From Methanimicrococcus sp. (lineage in GTDB: Archaea; Halobacteriota; Methanosarcinia; Methanosarcinales; Methanosarcinaceae): a stretch of 13,252 nucleotides of DNA. The DNA is taken from the NCBI GenBank assembly GCA_009783635.1, contig WRDC01000032.1, positions 1-13,252 on the forward strand. Direction: 5' to 3'. The notes beneath the pieces were generated by a model. That model made no database searches. It worked only from the letters and a program-made list of their open reading frames with translations, and had not been told where the DNA came from. The position numbers and the translations under genes are program-made. Below, piece after piece: positions 6,567 to 13,158 of the stretch. Within the stretch, counting starts at the first letter, position 1; every line of letters starts with the position of its first letter.

Positions 6567-7024
6567 AAAGAACCCATTGGAGCAATGATATTTAACGGTT
6601 TTTAATCCAAACTGGCGGGACGGGAAAGGAAATTTGAAATAAAAGAAAGGAATTATTAAAAATTATTATTAATTGAATGAGGTTACTTAGAAAATCGGGA
6701 ATATCTTGAATTCTAAATAAAAATAGTTTTGAAAAAGCTTTTATACCAGATAATATAAACTATATTTGTTTTTTAATTAGAATTTATTTTCATCTGACGA
6801 CAAGGAACAATCAGTATTAAGAGGCGTCAGAGTTGAAAAAACGTGCATGAAAATAATTATTAAACAATTGTGAATTGAATGATTCATAGATGAGTGGGTT
6901 AAAATTATTCAGATTCATATTCATAAATAATGCGAAAACGTTTGGCTGACATTTATTTTATTGTACGAAAATTAATAAATTGAAAATAAATTAAAAATAA
7001 ATTAAAAAATCAAAAGGCAAAATA
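6567..7024. other. A+T-rich divergent gap without recognisable gene
   Basis: This 458-base gap separates dphB (minus) from the PerR-type gene (plus). It must hold both promoters. I see no credible reading frame. Contents worth noting are a 7-bp inverted repeat, TCTGACG/CGTCAGA, at 6793-6799 and 6825-6831; three small palindromes, AATAATTATT (6852-6861), ACAATTGT (6864-6871) and TGAATGATTCA (6876-6886); and two copies of the 11-bp unit AAAATAAATTA (6983-7004) in the leader of the regulator gene. Confidence 0.6.
6588..6595 (-). promoter_or_regulatory. TATA-like box of dphB; possible leaderless start
   Basis: TTAAATAT on the minus strand is centred about 25 bases upstream of the dphB ATG, the usual spacing from an archaeal TATA box to the transcription start. 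Transcription would then begin at or next to the start codon, in keeping with the missing ribosome binding site. Confidence 0.45.
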
Positions 7025-7429
7025 ATGATTAAAAGAAATACTGTTCAAAAAATGAAGATTATGGAATATTTGATGAGCACAAAATCACACCCGACTGCCG
7101 AAGCTGTTTATGCCGAGGTGTCCAAAGATATCCCGACAATCAGTCTTTCAACCGTTTACCGCAATTTGAACACAATGGCGGAAGACGGTGAAATTTTGAA
7201 ATTTGAAGTCGGCAACGAAGCGCACTTTGACGCGGATATCAGCTTCCACCACCACGTTTACTGCAAGGTCTGCAAAGCCGTTTACGACCTGCATGACACC
7301 GAAATTGCAAATTATATTTCAGAAAATGCAAAGATCCCGAACTTCAAAGTGGAAAGCACCAACCTCATTTTCCTCGGCAGATGCTGTGACTGTGTTTCCC
7401 ACGTTGGCGCAGAAATGGAAATGACCTGA
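7025..7429 (+). CDS. PerR-type Fur-family peroxide-sensing repressor
   Basis: A 134-residue metal-dependent regulator of the Fur family. The winged-helix part includes HPTAEAVY (22-29) and the recognition helix ISLSTVYRNL (39-48). The structural zinc site is CxxC at Cys80/Cys83 plus CxxC at Cys120/Cys123. All five regulatory-metal ligands of Bacillus PerR align by position: His22, Asp69, His75, His77 and Asp88. The last is Asp, as in peroxide-sensing PerR, where Fur has Glu. In PerR, metal-catalysed oxidation of the histidines by hydrogen peroxide releases the protein from DNA. Rubrerythrin follows 234 bases downstream, a classic PerR target. ATG 7025 has AAAGG about seven bases ahead. The PerR assignment over Fur or Zur rests on these residues and the neighbour. 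Confidence 0.88.
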   Translation: MIKRNTVQKMKIMEYLMSTKSHPTAEAVYAEVSKDIPTISLSTVYRNLNTMAEDGEILKFEVGNEAHFDADISFHHHVYCKVCKAVYDLHDTEIANYISENAKIPNFKVESTNLIFLGRCCDCVSHVGAEMEMT

Positions 7430-7454
7430 TTCACTTCTCTTTGAGCTGAATCCA

Positions 7455-7539
7455 TTTCTTTTTTTGCTTTTTCACTTTTCTTTTTGCTTTTTCACTTTTC
7501 TTTTTACTTTTTCACTTTTCTTTTTTTTTACTTTTTTTG
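7455..7539 (+). terminator. Pyrimidine-rich U-tract termination zone after the PerR-type gene
   Basis: The 3' region of the regulator gene is almost pure T and C with many runs of five to nine T. Its core is three tandem 20-bp units (7461-7520), TTTTTGCTTTTTCACTTTTC, the third with one change. Archaeal transcription ends at U-tracts, so this probably acts as an iterated terminator. Confidence 0.6.
7461..7520. repeat. 20-bp tandem repeat, three copies
   Basis: Units at 7461-7480 and 7481-7500 are identical. The unit at 7501-7520 differs by one base (G to A). The repeat contains TTTTCACTTTT, which also occurs, in the sense direction of the gene upstream, in the array after the UPF0280 gene (9848-9962). 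Confidence 0.9.
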
Positions 7540-7570
7540 TTCAACCGGTTAATTCTGATTATATTTTAAC

Positions 7571-7597
7571 TTATTAGGAATAATTACTGTTAAATAT
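7571..7597 (+). promoter_or_regulatory. Candidate rubrerythrin promoter and operator
   Basis: TTAAATAT (7590-7597) is a TATA-like box whose expected start, near 7620, would leave a leader of about 45 bases. Directly upstream lies TTATTAGGAATAA (7571-7583), a perfect 5-3-5 inverted repeat. It resembles the A+T-rich TTAT/ATAA half-sites of PerR boxes and is a candidate target for the adjacent regulator. A+T-rich palindromes arise easily by chance. Confidence 0.35.
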
Positions 7598-7663
7598 GTT
7601 TAAAGATTATAGCGATAAGTTGTATTCTCGAAATATCACGGAATCAACAAGAGGTGAATTTAT

Positions 7664-8182
7664 TTGACAAAAACAGAAGACAATTTAAAAGCGGCCTTTA
7701 GCGGCGAAAGCCAGGCCAGAAACAAATATGATTATTTTGCAAAAGTGGCGCGTGAGGAAGGCCACCCCTTTATCGCCAAAGTCTTTGAGGAAACCGCTCT
7801 CAATGAGATGCAGCACGCTAAAGACGAGTTTAAAAAATTGAACGGCATCGGTACCACCGCGGCCAATTTAAGAGCCGCTATCGGCGGCGAGGATTACGAA
7901 ACAAAAGTTATGTATCCCGAATTTGCCGATGTTGCCGACCAAGAGGGTTTTCCGGAAATCGCCAAAATGTTCCGTCAAATTGCAAAAGTCGAAGAACATC
8001 ACAGAACAAGATACGAAGCGCTTTTGGAAAGACTTGAAAAAGGCACTCTCTACAAAAGAGACGAGCCCATTCACTGGAAATGCATGAAATGCGGATACAT
8101 CCACTACGGAAAAGAACCGCCGGAGATGTGCCCGTCCTGCCAACACCCGAAAGAATACTACGAGCCGGAAGACATCTTTTAA
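7664..8182 (+). CDS. rbr: Rubrerythrin
   Basis: A 172-residue cytoplasmic peroxide reductase with an N-terminal ferritin-like di-iron domain and a C-terminal rubredoxin domain. It reduces hydrogen peroxide to water in anaerobes. Likely di-iron ligands are Glu15 (SGES), Glu48 and His51 (NEMQH), Glu94 (QEGF), and Glu110/Glu111 with His113 (VEEHH). The rubredoxin iron is held by Cys140, Cys143, Cys156 and Cys159 (CMKC, CPSC). The start is TTG 7664: GAGGTGA ends six bases before it, the strongest ribosome binding site in the window, and the protein then starts as the family does (TKTEDNLKAAFSGES). A hairpin with T-run follows the stop. It is probably repressed by the PerR-type protein encoded upstream. 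Confidence 0.96.
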   Translation: MTKTEDNLKAAFSGESQARNKYDYFAKVAREEGHPFIAKVFEETALNEMQHAKDEFKKLNGIGTTAANLRAAIGGEDYETKVMYPEFADVADQEGFPEIAKMFRQIAKVEEHHRTRYEALLERLEKGTLYKRDEPIHWKCMKCGYIHYGKEPPEMCPSCQHPKEYYEPEDIF

Positions 8183-8226
8183 TCTCACAGTCAACGGCTG
8201 AAAAAAGCTGAAAAATCCGAAAAACG

Positions 8227-8264
8227 AAACCGGAATGAATCCGGTTTACCTTCTTTATTTTTTT
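8227..8264 (+). terminator. Hairpin plus T-run terminator of rubrerythrin
   Basis: AAACCGGA (8227-8234) and TCCGGTTT (8240-8247) form an 8-bp perfect stem with a five-base loop. A pyrimidine-rich stretch ending in seven T (8258-8264) follows, about 45 bases past the rubrerythrin stop codon. Confidence 0.75.
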
Positions 8265-8282
8265 GAGTTTAAGCGGATTAAA

Positions 8283-8319
8283 ATCATCAGTGATAAGCAT
8301 TGACAATATCACTGATGAT
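8283..8319. repeat. Perfect 12-13 bp inverted repeat in a convergent gap
   Basis: ATCATCAGTGATA (8283-8295) and TATCACTGATGAT (8307-8319) are exact reverse complements around an 11-base loop. It lies between the rubrerythrin terminator and the terminator of the ligase gene. On the minus strand four T follow the stem, so it could be a second terminator for the ligase gene; on the plus strand no T-run follows. Confidence 0.85.
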
Positions 8320-8335
8320 GACACGCAAAATGAAT

Positions 8336-8362
8336 AAATCCCTCTTCCGAAGAGGGATTTTT
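8336..8362. terminator. Hairpin between convergent genes, terminator of the ligase gene
   Basis: AAATCCCTCTT (8336-8346) and AAGAGGGATTT (8350-8360) form an 11-bp perfect stem with a three-base loop. It ends seven bases past the ligase stop codon (minus strand), and T-rich sequence follows. On the plus strand the stem also ends in TTTTT (8358-8362), so it can act for both directions. Confidence 0.75.
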
Positions 8363-8366
8363 AAAT

Positions 8367-9668
8367 TTAAATTACTTCTCTGTTATCAATTATTCTTTTG
8401 GCTTTACCGCCCGTTCTTTCAATACTGCCGAACTCCAGCAGATCGACATTGGTGCGGATGCTCAGAACAGTCATCAATTCATCGACAACGCGCTTCTGAA
8501 TTTCTTCAATCTTCAGGATATCATCGGTGAAAGCGTCTTTTGCAAGCTCCACCTGAACGGTCATTTCATCCAAATTTTTCGAGTTACGCGTCAGCACAAT
8601 ACAAAACTGGTTTGTGACTTCCGGAATCTTAGAAATGACATCCTGAATCTGCGTCGGGAAAACATTGACGCCGCGAACGATAATCATATCATCGACGCGT
8701 CCCATCATGCGTGAAACGCGGGTCGAACAGCGGCCGCATTCGCATTCCGGTTCAAGCAAACGCGTAATGTCGCCGGTCCGGTAACGGACATTGATTAATC
8801 CCTCTTTGGTGAGCGATGTCAGAACCAACTCTCCTTTTTCGCCTTCGGAGACCTGATCGCCGTTTTCATCCAGCACCTCCGCCAAGAAGTGGTCATCCCA
8901 AATATGCATGCCGTCCTGACAGGAGCATTCAAAGGCAATGCCCGGCCCGATCATTTCGGAAAGGCCGTAGCAGTCGTAAGCTTTGATTTCAAGCATCTCT
9001 TCAATTGTCTTTCTCATATTTTCCGACCACGGCTCCGCGCCCAAGCATCCGGTTTTCAGCTTCAATTGACCGACAAGATTGTGATCAACGGCGGTTTCCG
9101 CCAAATAGAGCGCATAGGAAGGCGTGCAATGGAAAGCGGTCACGCCGAAGTCAACCATCATTTCCAGCTGGCGCAGCGTGCTGCCGGTGCCGGCGGGAAT
9201 GGCCGTGGCGCCAAGCGTTTCAATGCCGGTGTGAATGCCGAGGCCGCCGGTAAAAAGACCGTAATTGACGGAGTTTTGGAAAATATCTTTGCGGGACAGG
9301 CCGACCATTGTGAAATTACGCGCCAGAAGGTTGCCCCACGTTTCAATATCGCCTTGTGTGTAACCGACGACTTTGGGTTTTCCGGTTGTTCCCGAAGACG
9401 AGTGAATACGGACAATATCCTCCATCGGCACCGCAAAAAGACCGAACGGGTAAGTGTCCGCAAAATCCGTCCTTGTGGTTTGGGGCAGTTTTGAGATGTC
9501 CGAAAGTGACCGGACGTCATCCGGCTTAATACCCATTTCATCGAATTTACGCTTATAAAACGGAACATTCCGGTAAGCCGTTTTGACGGATTTTTTGAGG
9601 CGTTTGAATTGGAGTTTTCCAAGCTCTTTCCGCTGCATAGTTTCAATTTTCGGGTCCCAATACTTCAT
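8367..9668 (-). CDS. paaK: Phenylacetate-CoA ligase-type acyl-CoA synthetase
   Basis: A 433-residue adenylate-forming enzyme of the ANL superfamily, matching phenylacetate-CoA ligases in length and motifs. It has the P-loop SSSGTTGKPK (90-99), YGLSEMIGPG, YRTGD, GRVDDMIIVRG, and a C-terminal GGKAKR lysine region. The N-terminal YWDPKIETM is typical. Such enzymes activate aryl acids to CoA thioesters. In methanogens a likely role is salvage of aryl acids towards aromatic amino acids together with indolepyruvate oxidoreductase, but that partner is not in this window, so the substrate is inferred. A CECGRC cluster lies in the linker before GRVDD. No strong ribosome binding site precedes ATG 9668. 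Upstream is a strong TATA box overlapped by a palindrome, implying tight repression. Confidence 0.9.
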   Translation of the reverse strand: MKYWDPKIETMQRKELGKLQFKRLKKSVKTAYRNVPFYKRKFDEMGIKPDDVRSLSDISKLPQTTRTDFADTYPFGLFAVPMEDIVRIHSSSGTTGKPKVVGYTQGDIETWGNLLARNFTMVGLSRKDIFQNSVNYGLFTGGLGIHTGIETLGATAIPAGTGSTLRQLEMMVDFGVTAFHCTPSYALYLAETAVDHNLVGQLKLKTGCLGAEPWSENMRKTIEEMLEIKAYDCYGLSEMIGPGIAFECSCQDGMHIWDDHFLAEVLDENGDQVSEGEKGELVLTSLTKEGLINVRYRTGDITRLLEPECECGRCSTRVSRMMGRVDDMIIVRGVNVFPTQIQDVISKIPEVTNQFCIVLTRNSKNLDEMTVQVELAKDAFTDDILKIEEIQKRVVDELMTVLSIRTNVDLLEFGSIERTGGKAKRIIDNREVI

Positions 9669-9732
9669 AATGACACTTACTCTTATTTTCGTTCAAATAT
9701 TTTTCAGGTTGAAGGTTTTGATATTCAAGTAA

Positions 9733-9764
9733 ACCGTGATAAAGTTTATCATGGTATATAAAAT
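9733..9764 (-). promoter_or_regulatory. Strong TATA box with overlapping palindromic operator, upstream of paaK
   Basis: On the minus strand TTTTATATA (9763-9755) is close to the archaeal TATA consensus. Touching it is a 23-bp palindrome (9733-9755) with the perfect 7-1-7 core TGATAAAGTTTATCA (9737-9751) and outer ACC/GGT arms. The expected transcription start, near 9734, falls at its far edge, so a bound protein would block polymerase. The leader would be about 66 bases. A second TATA-like site near 9703 (AAAATATTTG) is weaker. Confidence 0.6.
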
Positions 9765-9847
9765 GGGGTTCAGGCAGAAGAGGTCCGAATAAGGATAAAT
9801 CATTGCGGACTGAAAACGAAAAAAGTGAAAATGAGAATATGAAAAAA

Positions 9848-9962
9848 GTGAAAAGTAAGAAGACGAAAAAGTGAGAGGTAAGAAGAGGAAAAAGTGAAAA
9901 GTAAGAAGAGGAAAAAGTGAAAAGTAAGAAGAGGAAAAAGTGAAAAGTAAGAAGATGGAAGA
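9848..9962. repeat. 23-bp tandem repeat, five copies, 3' of the UPF0280 gene
   Basis: GTG-initiated purine units start at 9848, 9871, 9894, 9917 and 9940, exactly 23 bases apart. The core is GTGAAAAGTAAGAAGAGG followed by five A. The copy at 9871 is the most diverged and looser copies extend back to about 9826. The array ends four bases from the UPF0280 stop codon. On that gene's sense strand it is a pyrimidine tract with T4 and T5 runs, suited to ending transcription. Confidence 0.9.
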
Positions 9963-9965
9963 CGA

Positions 9966-10694
9966 TTACCCCTTTGTAATGATATCGTAATCAACGTTCG
10001 CTTTAACCAAACGGGGCACTTTTCCGGCAAATCCGATATCGTTGCCTTGAATCAAAACGGCCCCGTCAATTCCGTCAACATCTGAAACAACCAAAAGCGC
10101 TTTTTCAATATTTTCGGCGCCCTCCTCTTTCAAAGCATTGCCGAGAGCCGTTGCCGCCGCGTCTCCCAAAGAAACATTTTCGGAAAAAATAATGGCCGCA
10201 TCCGCAATGCCGAAACTGACGGAAGGTCCGACCGTACCCGAAGAGGTGCAGATGCCCAAGATGCCGTCCGCGGGTTCAATGAGAAAGCCGGTGTTTTGAA
10301 CGCTACTGCTTCCCGCATAGATTCCGACAACGGCCGGTTCGCTGCCCGCGTTATAAATCGCTATGTCGCCGCCGTTATCTACGAGTGCGAAGACGGCGCC
10401 CGCTTCCTTCATTTTTATTACTGCCGCTTCGGCAATCGTGCCCGCGACCGCACTCATGGGACCGATGTCAAAAGTGTTGCCGGCCCAAATCATTCTTTGA
10501 ATGAGGGGAGGCGCGTTTTCATCGGCATCGTAAGCTTCCATCGTCACTTTGAAAAAAGGATGAGCGGAGATATAATTTTCAATAATGAGACGGGAGGCGA
10601 AAATCTCCGCCTTGGCGACGTCGATCCATTCGGCGCGGTCCGCCAAAATCGTGACAATGGTTTCCTTCAGTTGGAAATGTTCTCTTTGATACAT
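9966..10694 (-). CDS. UPF0280 family protein (ApbE-like fold)
   Basis: A 242-residue member of UPF0280, a family common in methanogens and related in fold to the ApbE/FMN-transferase group; its substrate is not known. Visible hallmarks are EHFQLKETIVTI (5-16), GPMSAVAGTIAE (78-89), DNGGDIAI (106-113), DGILGICTSSGTVGPS (143-158) and the C-terminal SLGDAAATALGN (175-186). I choose ATG 10694 because the family starts here. The longer frame to 10835 would add 47 residues translated from an 11-bp repeat and a leader. No ribosome binding site is visible before this ATG, because the repeat array directly abuts it. dapL lies 152 bases upstream on the same strand. Confidence 0.88.
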   Translation of the reverse strand: MYQREHFQLKETIVTILADRAEWIDVAKAEIFASRLIIENYISAHPFFKVTMEAYDADENAPPLIQRMIWAGNTFDIGPMSAVAGTIAEAAVIKMKEAGAVFALVDNGGDIAIYNAGSEPAVVGIYAGSSSVQNTGFLIEPADGILGICTSSGTVGPSVSFGIADAAIIFSENVSLGDAAATALGNALKEEGAENIEKALLVVSDVDGIDGAVLIQGNDIGFAGKVPRLVKANVDYDIITKG

Positions 10695-10696
10695 GA

Positions 10697-10751
10697 TCTT
10701 TGGTATGTCTTTGGTATGTCTTTGGTATGTCTTTGATATGTCTTTGATATG
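10697..10751. repeat. 11-bp tandem repeat, five copies, in the UPF0280 leader
   Basis: TCTTTGGTATG (three copies, 10697-10729) and TCTTTGATATG (two copies, 10730-10751) run head to tail without gaps. The array starts two bases from the UPF0280 start codon. Codons 2-4 of that gene (TAT CAA AGA on the minus strand) match the repeat unit, so the array may have grown out of the gene start. Confidence 0.92.
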
Positions 10752-10846
10752 ATAAAAAACGAAATGAAGCGATAAAATATCACAAATGTCACAGATCGAA
10801 TAAAAATAATGGAGAAAACGGAAATCCGGTTTCATGGATTTAAAAA

Positions 10847-12013
10847 TTAAATTTTGGAGCGGATTTTGTCGATTCTGGCAACGGCTTCGTTGATGCGGTC
10901 AACCTCTTTGGTCAGCGCGAAGCGGACATAGCCTTCGCCGGCGCTGCCGAAACCGACGCCGGGCGTTACGACAATTCCGGTCTCTTCCAACAGAAGTTTG
11001 GCAAAAGCCATCGATGTTGTTCCTTCCGGAACGGGGCACCAAAGATAGAAAGTGGCTTTTTGGGGCTTGACTTCCAAACCGACGGATGCCAGACCTTTGA
11101 CAAGAACGTCGCGTCTTTCCTGATAGACTTTATTCATATCGGCAACGCACGCCTGAGAAGAGGTCAGCGCGGTGATACCGGCGCGCTGAACGGCATCAAA
11201 GACACCGGAATCGATGTTGGCCTTCACCTTTCCAAAACCCGCAATCATTTCTTTGTTGCCGGCGGCAAAGGCAAGACGCCAGCCGGTCATGTTGTATGTT
11301 TTGGACATGGAATAAAGCTCAATGCCGATGTCTATGGCGCCGTCGGCTTCGAAGAAACTCGGCGCCTTGTAATCATCGTAAACCATTTCGGAATAAGCGT
11401 TGTCGTGAACAACTAAGATATCATTTTCTTTGGCGAATTCAACGGTTTCTTCAAAGAATTTTTGATCGGCGACGGCGCCGGTCGGGTTGTTCGGATAGTT
11501 GATAAACATCATTTTCGCTTTCCGGCAAACGTCTTTGGGAATGGCGTCATAGTCCGGCAGGAAATTGTTTTCGCTCAGAAGCGGCATATCATAGGGAATA
11601 CCGCCGGCAAACTTGGTACCGATCGCATAGACCGGATAACCCGGATTCGGACAAAGGACAATGTCTCCCGGATCAACGAATGCGAGCGGAACATGCGCGA
11701 CGCCTTCTTTGGAACCGATTAAAGACAGAATCTGTGTTTTCGGGTCAAAGTCCAATCCGCGCGTGTCTTTGCACCACTTGGCGGCAGCTTCGCGAAAGGC
11801 CATCAAACCCGTGTAGGACGGATACCTGTGGTTGACCGGGTCGGCGGCCGCCTGAATCATGGAATCGACAATGTGTTTCGGGGTCGGCCTGTCGGGGTCG
11901 CCGACGCCTAAATCGATTACGTCGACGCCTTTGTTAATGAGGGCTTGTTTGGACTCGTCAATCGAAGCAAAAAGGTAAGGCGGAAGCGTTTCAATTCGTT
12001 CTGCGTATTTCAT
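10847..12013 (-). CDS. dapL: LL-diaminopimelate aminotransferase
   Basis: A 388-residue fold-type I PLP aminotransferase. DapL converts tetrahydrodipicolinate directly to LL-diaminopimelate in lysine synthesis, the route used by many methanogens. Motifs are DLGVGDPDRPTP (34-45), HRYPSYTGL (62-70), NYPNNPTG (172-179), DNAY (204-207) and the Schiff-base lysine Lys238 in SMSKTYNMTGWR, with Arg246 binding the PLP phosphate. Start ATG 12013 has GAGTGAT five bases upstream and fits the family. The frame remains open to 12100 but those 29 residues look like leader. No other lysine gene is adjacent. Related class I aminotransferases are similar, yet DLGVGDPDRPTP and the length favour DapL. Confidence 0.92.
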   Translation of the reverse strand: MKYAERIETLPPYLFASIDESKQALINKGVDVIDLGVGDPDRPTPKHIVDSMIQAAADPVNHRYPSYTGLMAFREAAAKWCKDTRGLDFDPKTQILSLIGSKEGVAHVPLAFVDPGDIVLCPNPGYPVYAIGTKFAGGIPYDMPLLSENNFLPDYDAIPKDVCRKAKMMFINYPNNPTGAVADQKFFEETVEFAKENDILVVHDNAYSEMVYDDYKAPSFFEADGAIDIGIELYSMSKTYNMTGWRLAFAAGNKEMIAGFGKVKANIDSGVFDAVQRAGITALTSSQACVADMNKVYQERRDVLVKGLASVGLEVKPQKATFYLWCPVPEGTTSMAFAKLLLEETGIVVTPGVGFGSAGEGYVRFALTKEVDRINEAVARIDKIRSKI

Positions 12014-12155
12014 GAAAATCACTCTTCGGAGACTGAATGGTTTGAATTCGATATTATTAATGAGATTTCCGTTTTCGTCTTTTTTGAGAGGATGATTCAA
12101 TATTTAATATTTTGCACCTGTCCTGTTTAAACATATACATGATCCGATTCAAAAC

Positions 12156-12167
12156 AATTATAATAAG
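12156..12167 (+). promoter_or_regulatory. TATA-like box of the marker 8 gene
   Basis: TTATAATA (12158-12165) lies in the 224-base gap between dapL and the marker 8 gene. The expected start near 12187 leaves a leader of about 50 bases. The dapL promoter should lie in the same gap; candidates on the minus strand are AATATTAAATATT (12111-12099) and ATTAATAATATC nearer the gene, and I cannot choose between them. Confidence 0.35.
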
Positions 12168-12237
12168 TCAGGGGATATTGTCACTGTGAAAAAGGATGAA
12201 ATAAAAAAACGAAAAAATAAAGAATGGATGAATTGTT

Positions 12238-13077
12238 ATGCGTCATGTCATGGAAATGGTGGGCAATGCCCGCGTTGTGATTGAGAACGGTCAGGTTGTC
12301 GAAGTATCCAGCCCGGAAATTTCATGGTGTCCTCTTTTTGAAAAGGCGCGCGGCATGAAAGAGATCACGCCGGAAAAAATTAAAGAAAATATGGAATTTC
12401 GTATGAAGACATTCGGATTATTCACGCCCGACCGCCTTTTAGATGATTTTGAAGATTTCGTCGGTTTCGGGGCGTCAGAAACGATGATGTCGGGGCTGCA
12501 GCACGGCGTTATTGACGCGTCCGTCAGCGTTTGCGACGGCGCGGGAACCGTCATTACAGATAACCCGTCGCTCGTACAGGGAATGGGCGCCCGTATGTCA
12601 GGCCTTGTCGAAACCTCTCCGATTCCCGAAACCATTCAAAAAATAAAAGACCGAAACGGCATTGTTTTGGATGAAAAAACCGCCGTCATCGATTCGCTCG
12701 CAGGCGCAAAAAAAGCGGCGGAACTCGGATTCAAGCGAATCGCAGTCACGACCGTGGATGCCGAGATCGCCGCCGATATCCGAAAAATCGAAAAAGAGAC
12801 GGAGGCGCGCTTCATTATTATCGCCGTTCACACAACGGGACTGAATCGGACAAAATCGAAACTGATGGCCGAAAACGCGGATATTATCACGCTATGCGCT
12901 TCGCGCGCTTTAAGAGAAATCAAACCGCTGCTTCAGGTCGGCACGTCCGTTCCTTTGGTTGCGCTGACGCAGGCCGGCCGGGAATTGCTGCTCGAGCGGG
13001 CAAAATACGTCAACAGTTCTCTTTTGGTTAATACAATGCCGCTTCCGTATCTGCCGGAACAAAAACAGCCGAAATAA
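12238..13077 (+). CDS. Methanogenesis marker protein 8 (DUF2099)
   Basis: A 279-residue protein matching methanogenesis marker 8, a family found nearly only in methanogens and methane oxidisers, with no settled function. The N terminus HVMEMVGNARVVIENGQVVEV (3-23) and SWCPLFEKARGMKEIT (29-44) are typical. No signal peptide or membrane segment is evident. The C-terminal half has the look of an alternating alpha/beta domain (AVIDSLAGAKKAAELGFKR region). GGATGAA five bases before ATG 12238 supports the start; an ATG at 12250 is possible. It lies 81 bases ahead of a flavoprotein reductase gene on the same strand. Family assignment is by recalled sequence features. Confidence 0.9.
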   Translation: MRHVMEMVGNARVVIENGQVVEVSSPEISWCPLFEKARGMKEITPEKIKENMEFRMKTFGLFTPDRLLDDFEDFVGFGASETMMSGLQHGVIDASVSVCDGAGTVITDNPSLVQGMGARMSGLVETSPIPETIQKIKDRNGIVLDEKTAVIDSLAGAKKAAELGFKRIAVTTVDAEIAADIRKIEKETEARFIIIAVHTTGLNRTKSKLMAENADIITLCASRALREIKPLLQVGTSVPLVALTQAGRELLLERAKYVNSSLLVNTMPLPYLPEQKQPK

Positions 13078-13086
13078 ACAGAAACA

Positions 13087-13116
13087 AGCTGAAATGAGCT
13101 GAAGTAAGCCGAAATG
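13087..13116. repeat. 10-bp degenerate tandem repeat, three copies
   Basis: AGCTGAAATG, AGCTGAAGTA and AGCCGAAATG run consecutively, ten bases past the marker 8 stop codon. Similar words (GCTGAAAAA, CCGAAAAAC) follow the rubrerythrin stop codon near 8194-8226. Confidence 0.6.
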
Positions 13117-13158
13117 AAAAAGAACAAAAGCGGCAAAACAAAAAACGGGTGAAAAGAC

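Noticed and set aside
6567..7024. A hidden tRNA or small protein in the long gap
   Set aside because: No cloverleaf-like set of arms and no frame with start signal and coding composition could be found by eye.
8889..9494. 201-residue plus-strand frame opposite the ligase gene
   Set aside because: It is a shadow of the ligase coding sequence with no recognisable domain or ribosome binding site.
9755..9763. The TATATAAAA box as a plus-strand promoter
   Set aside because: No plus-strand gene follows. The same site is correctly placed for the minus-strand ligase gene.
10695..10835. N-terminal extension of the UPF0280 protein to 10835
   Set aside because: It would translate the 11-bp array and the spacer. 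Family members start near EHFQLKETI.
12014..12100. N-terminal extension of DapL to 12100
   Set aside because: The 29 residues do not resemble the family, and GAGTGAT marks the ATG at 12013.
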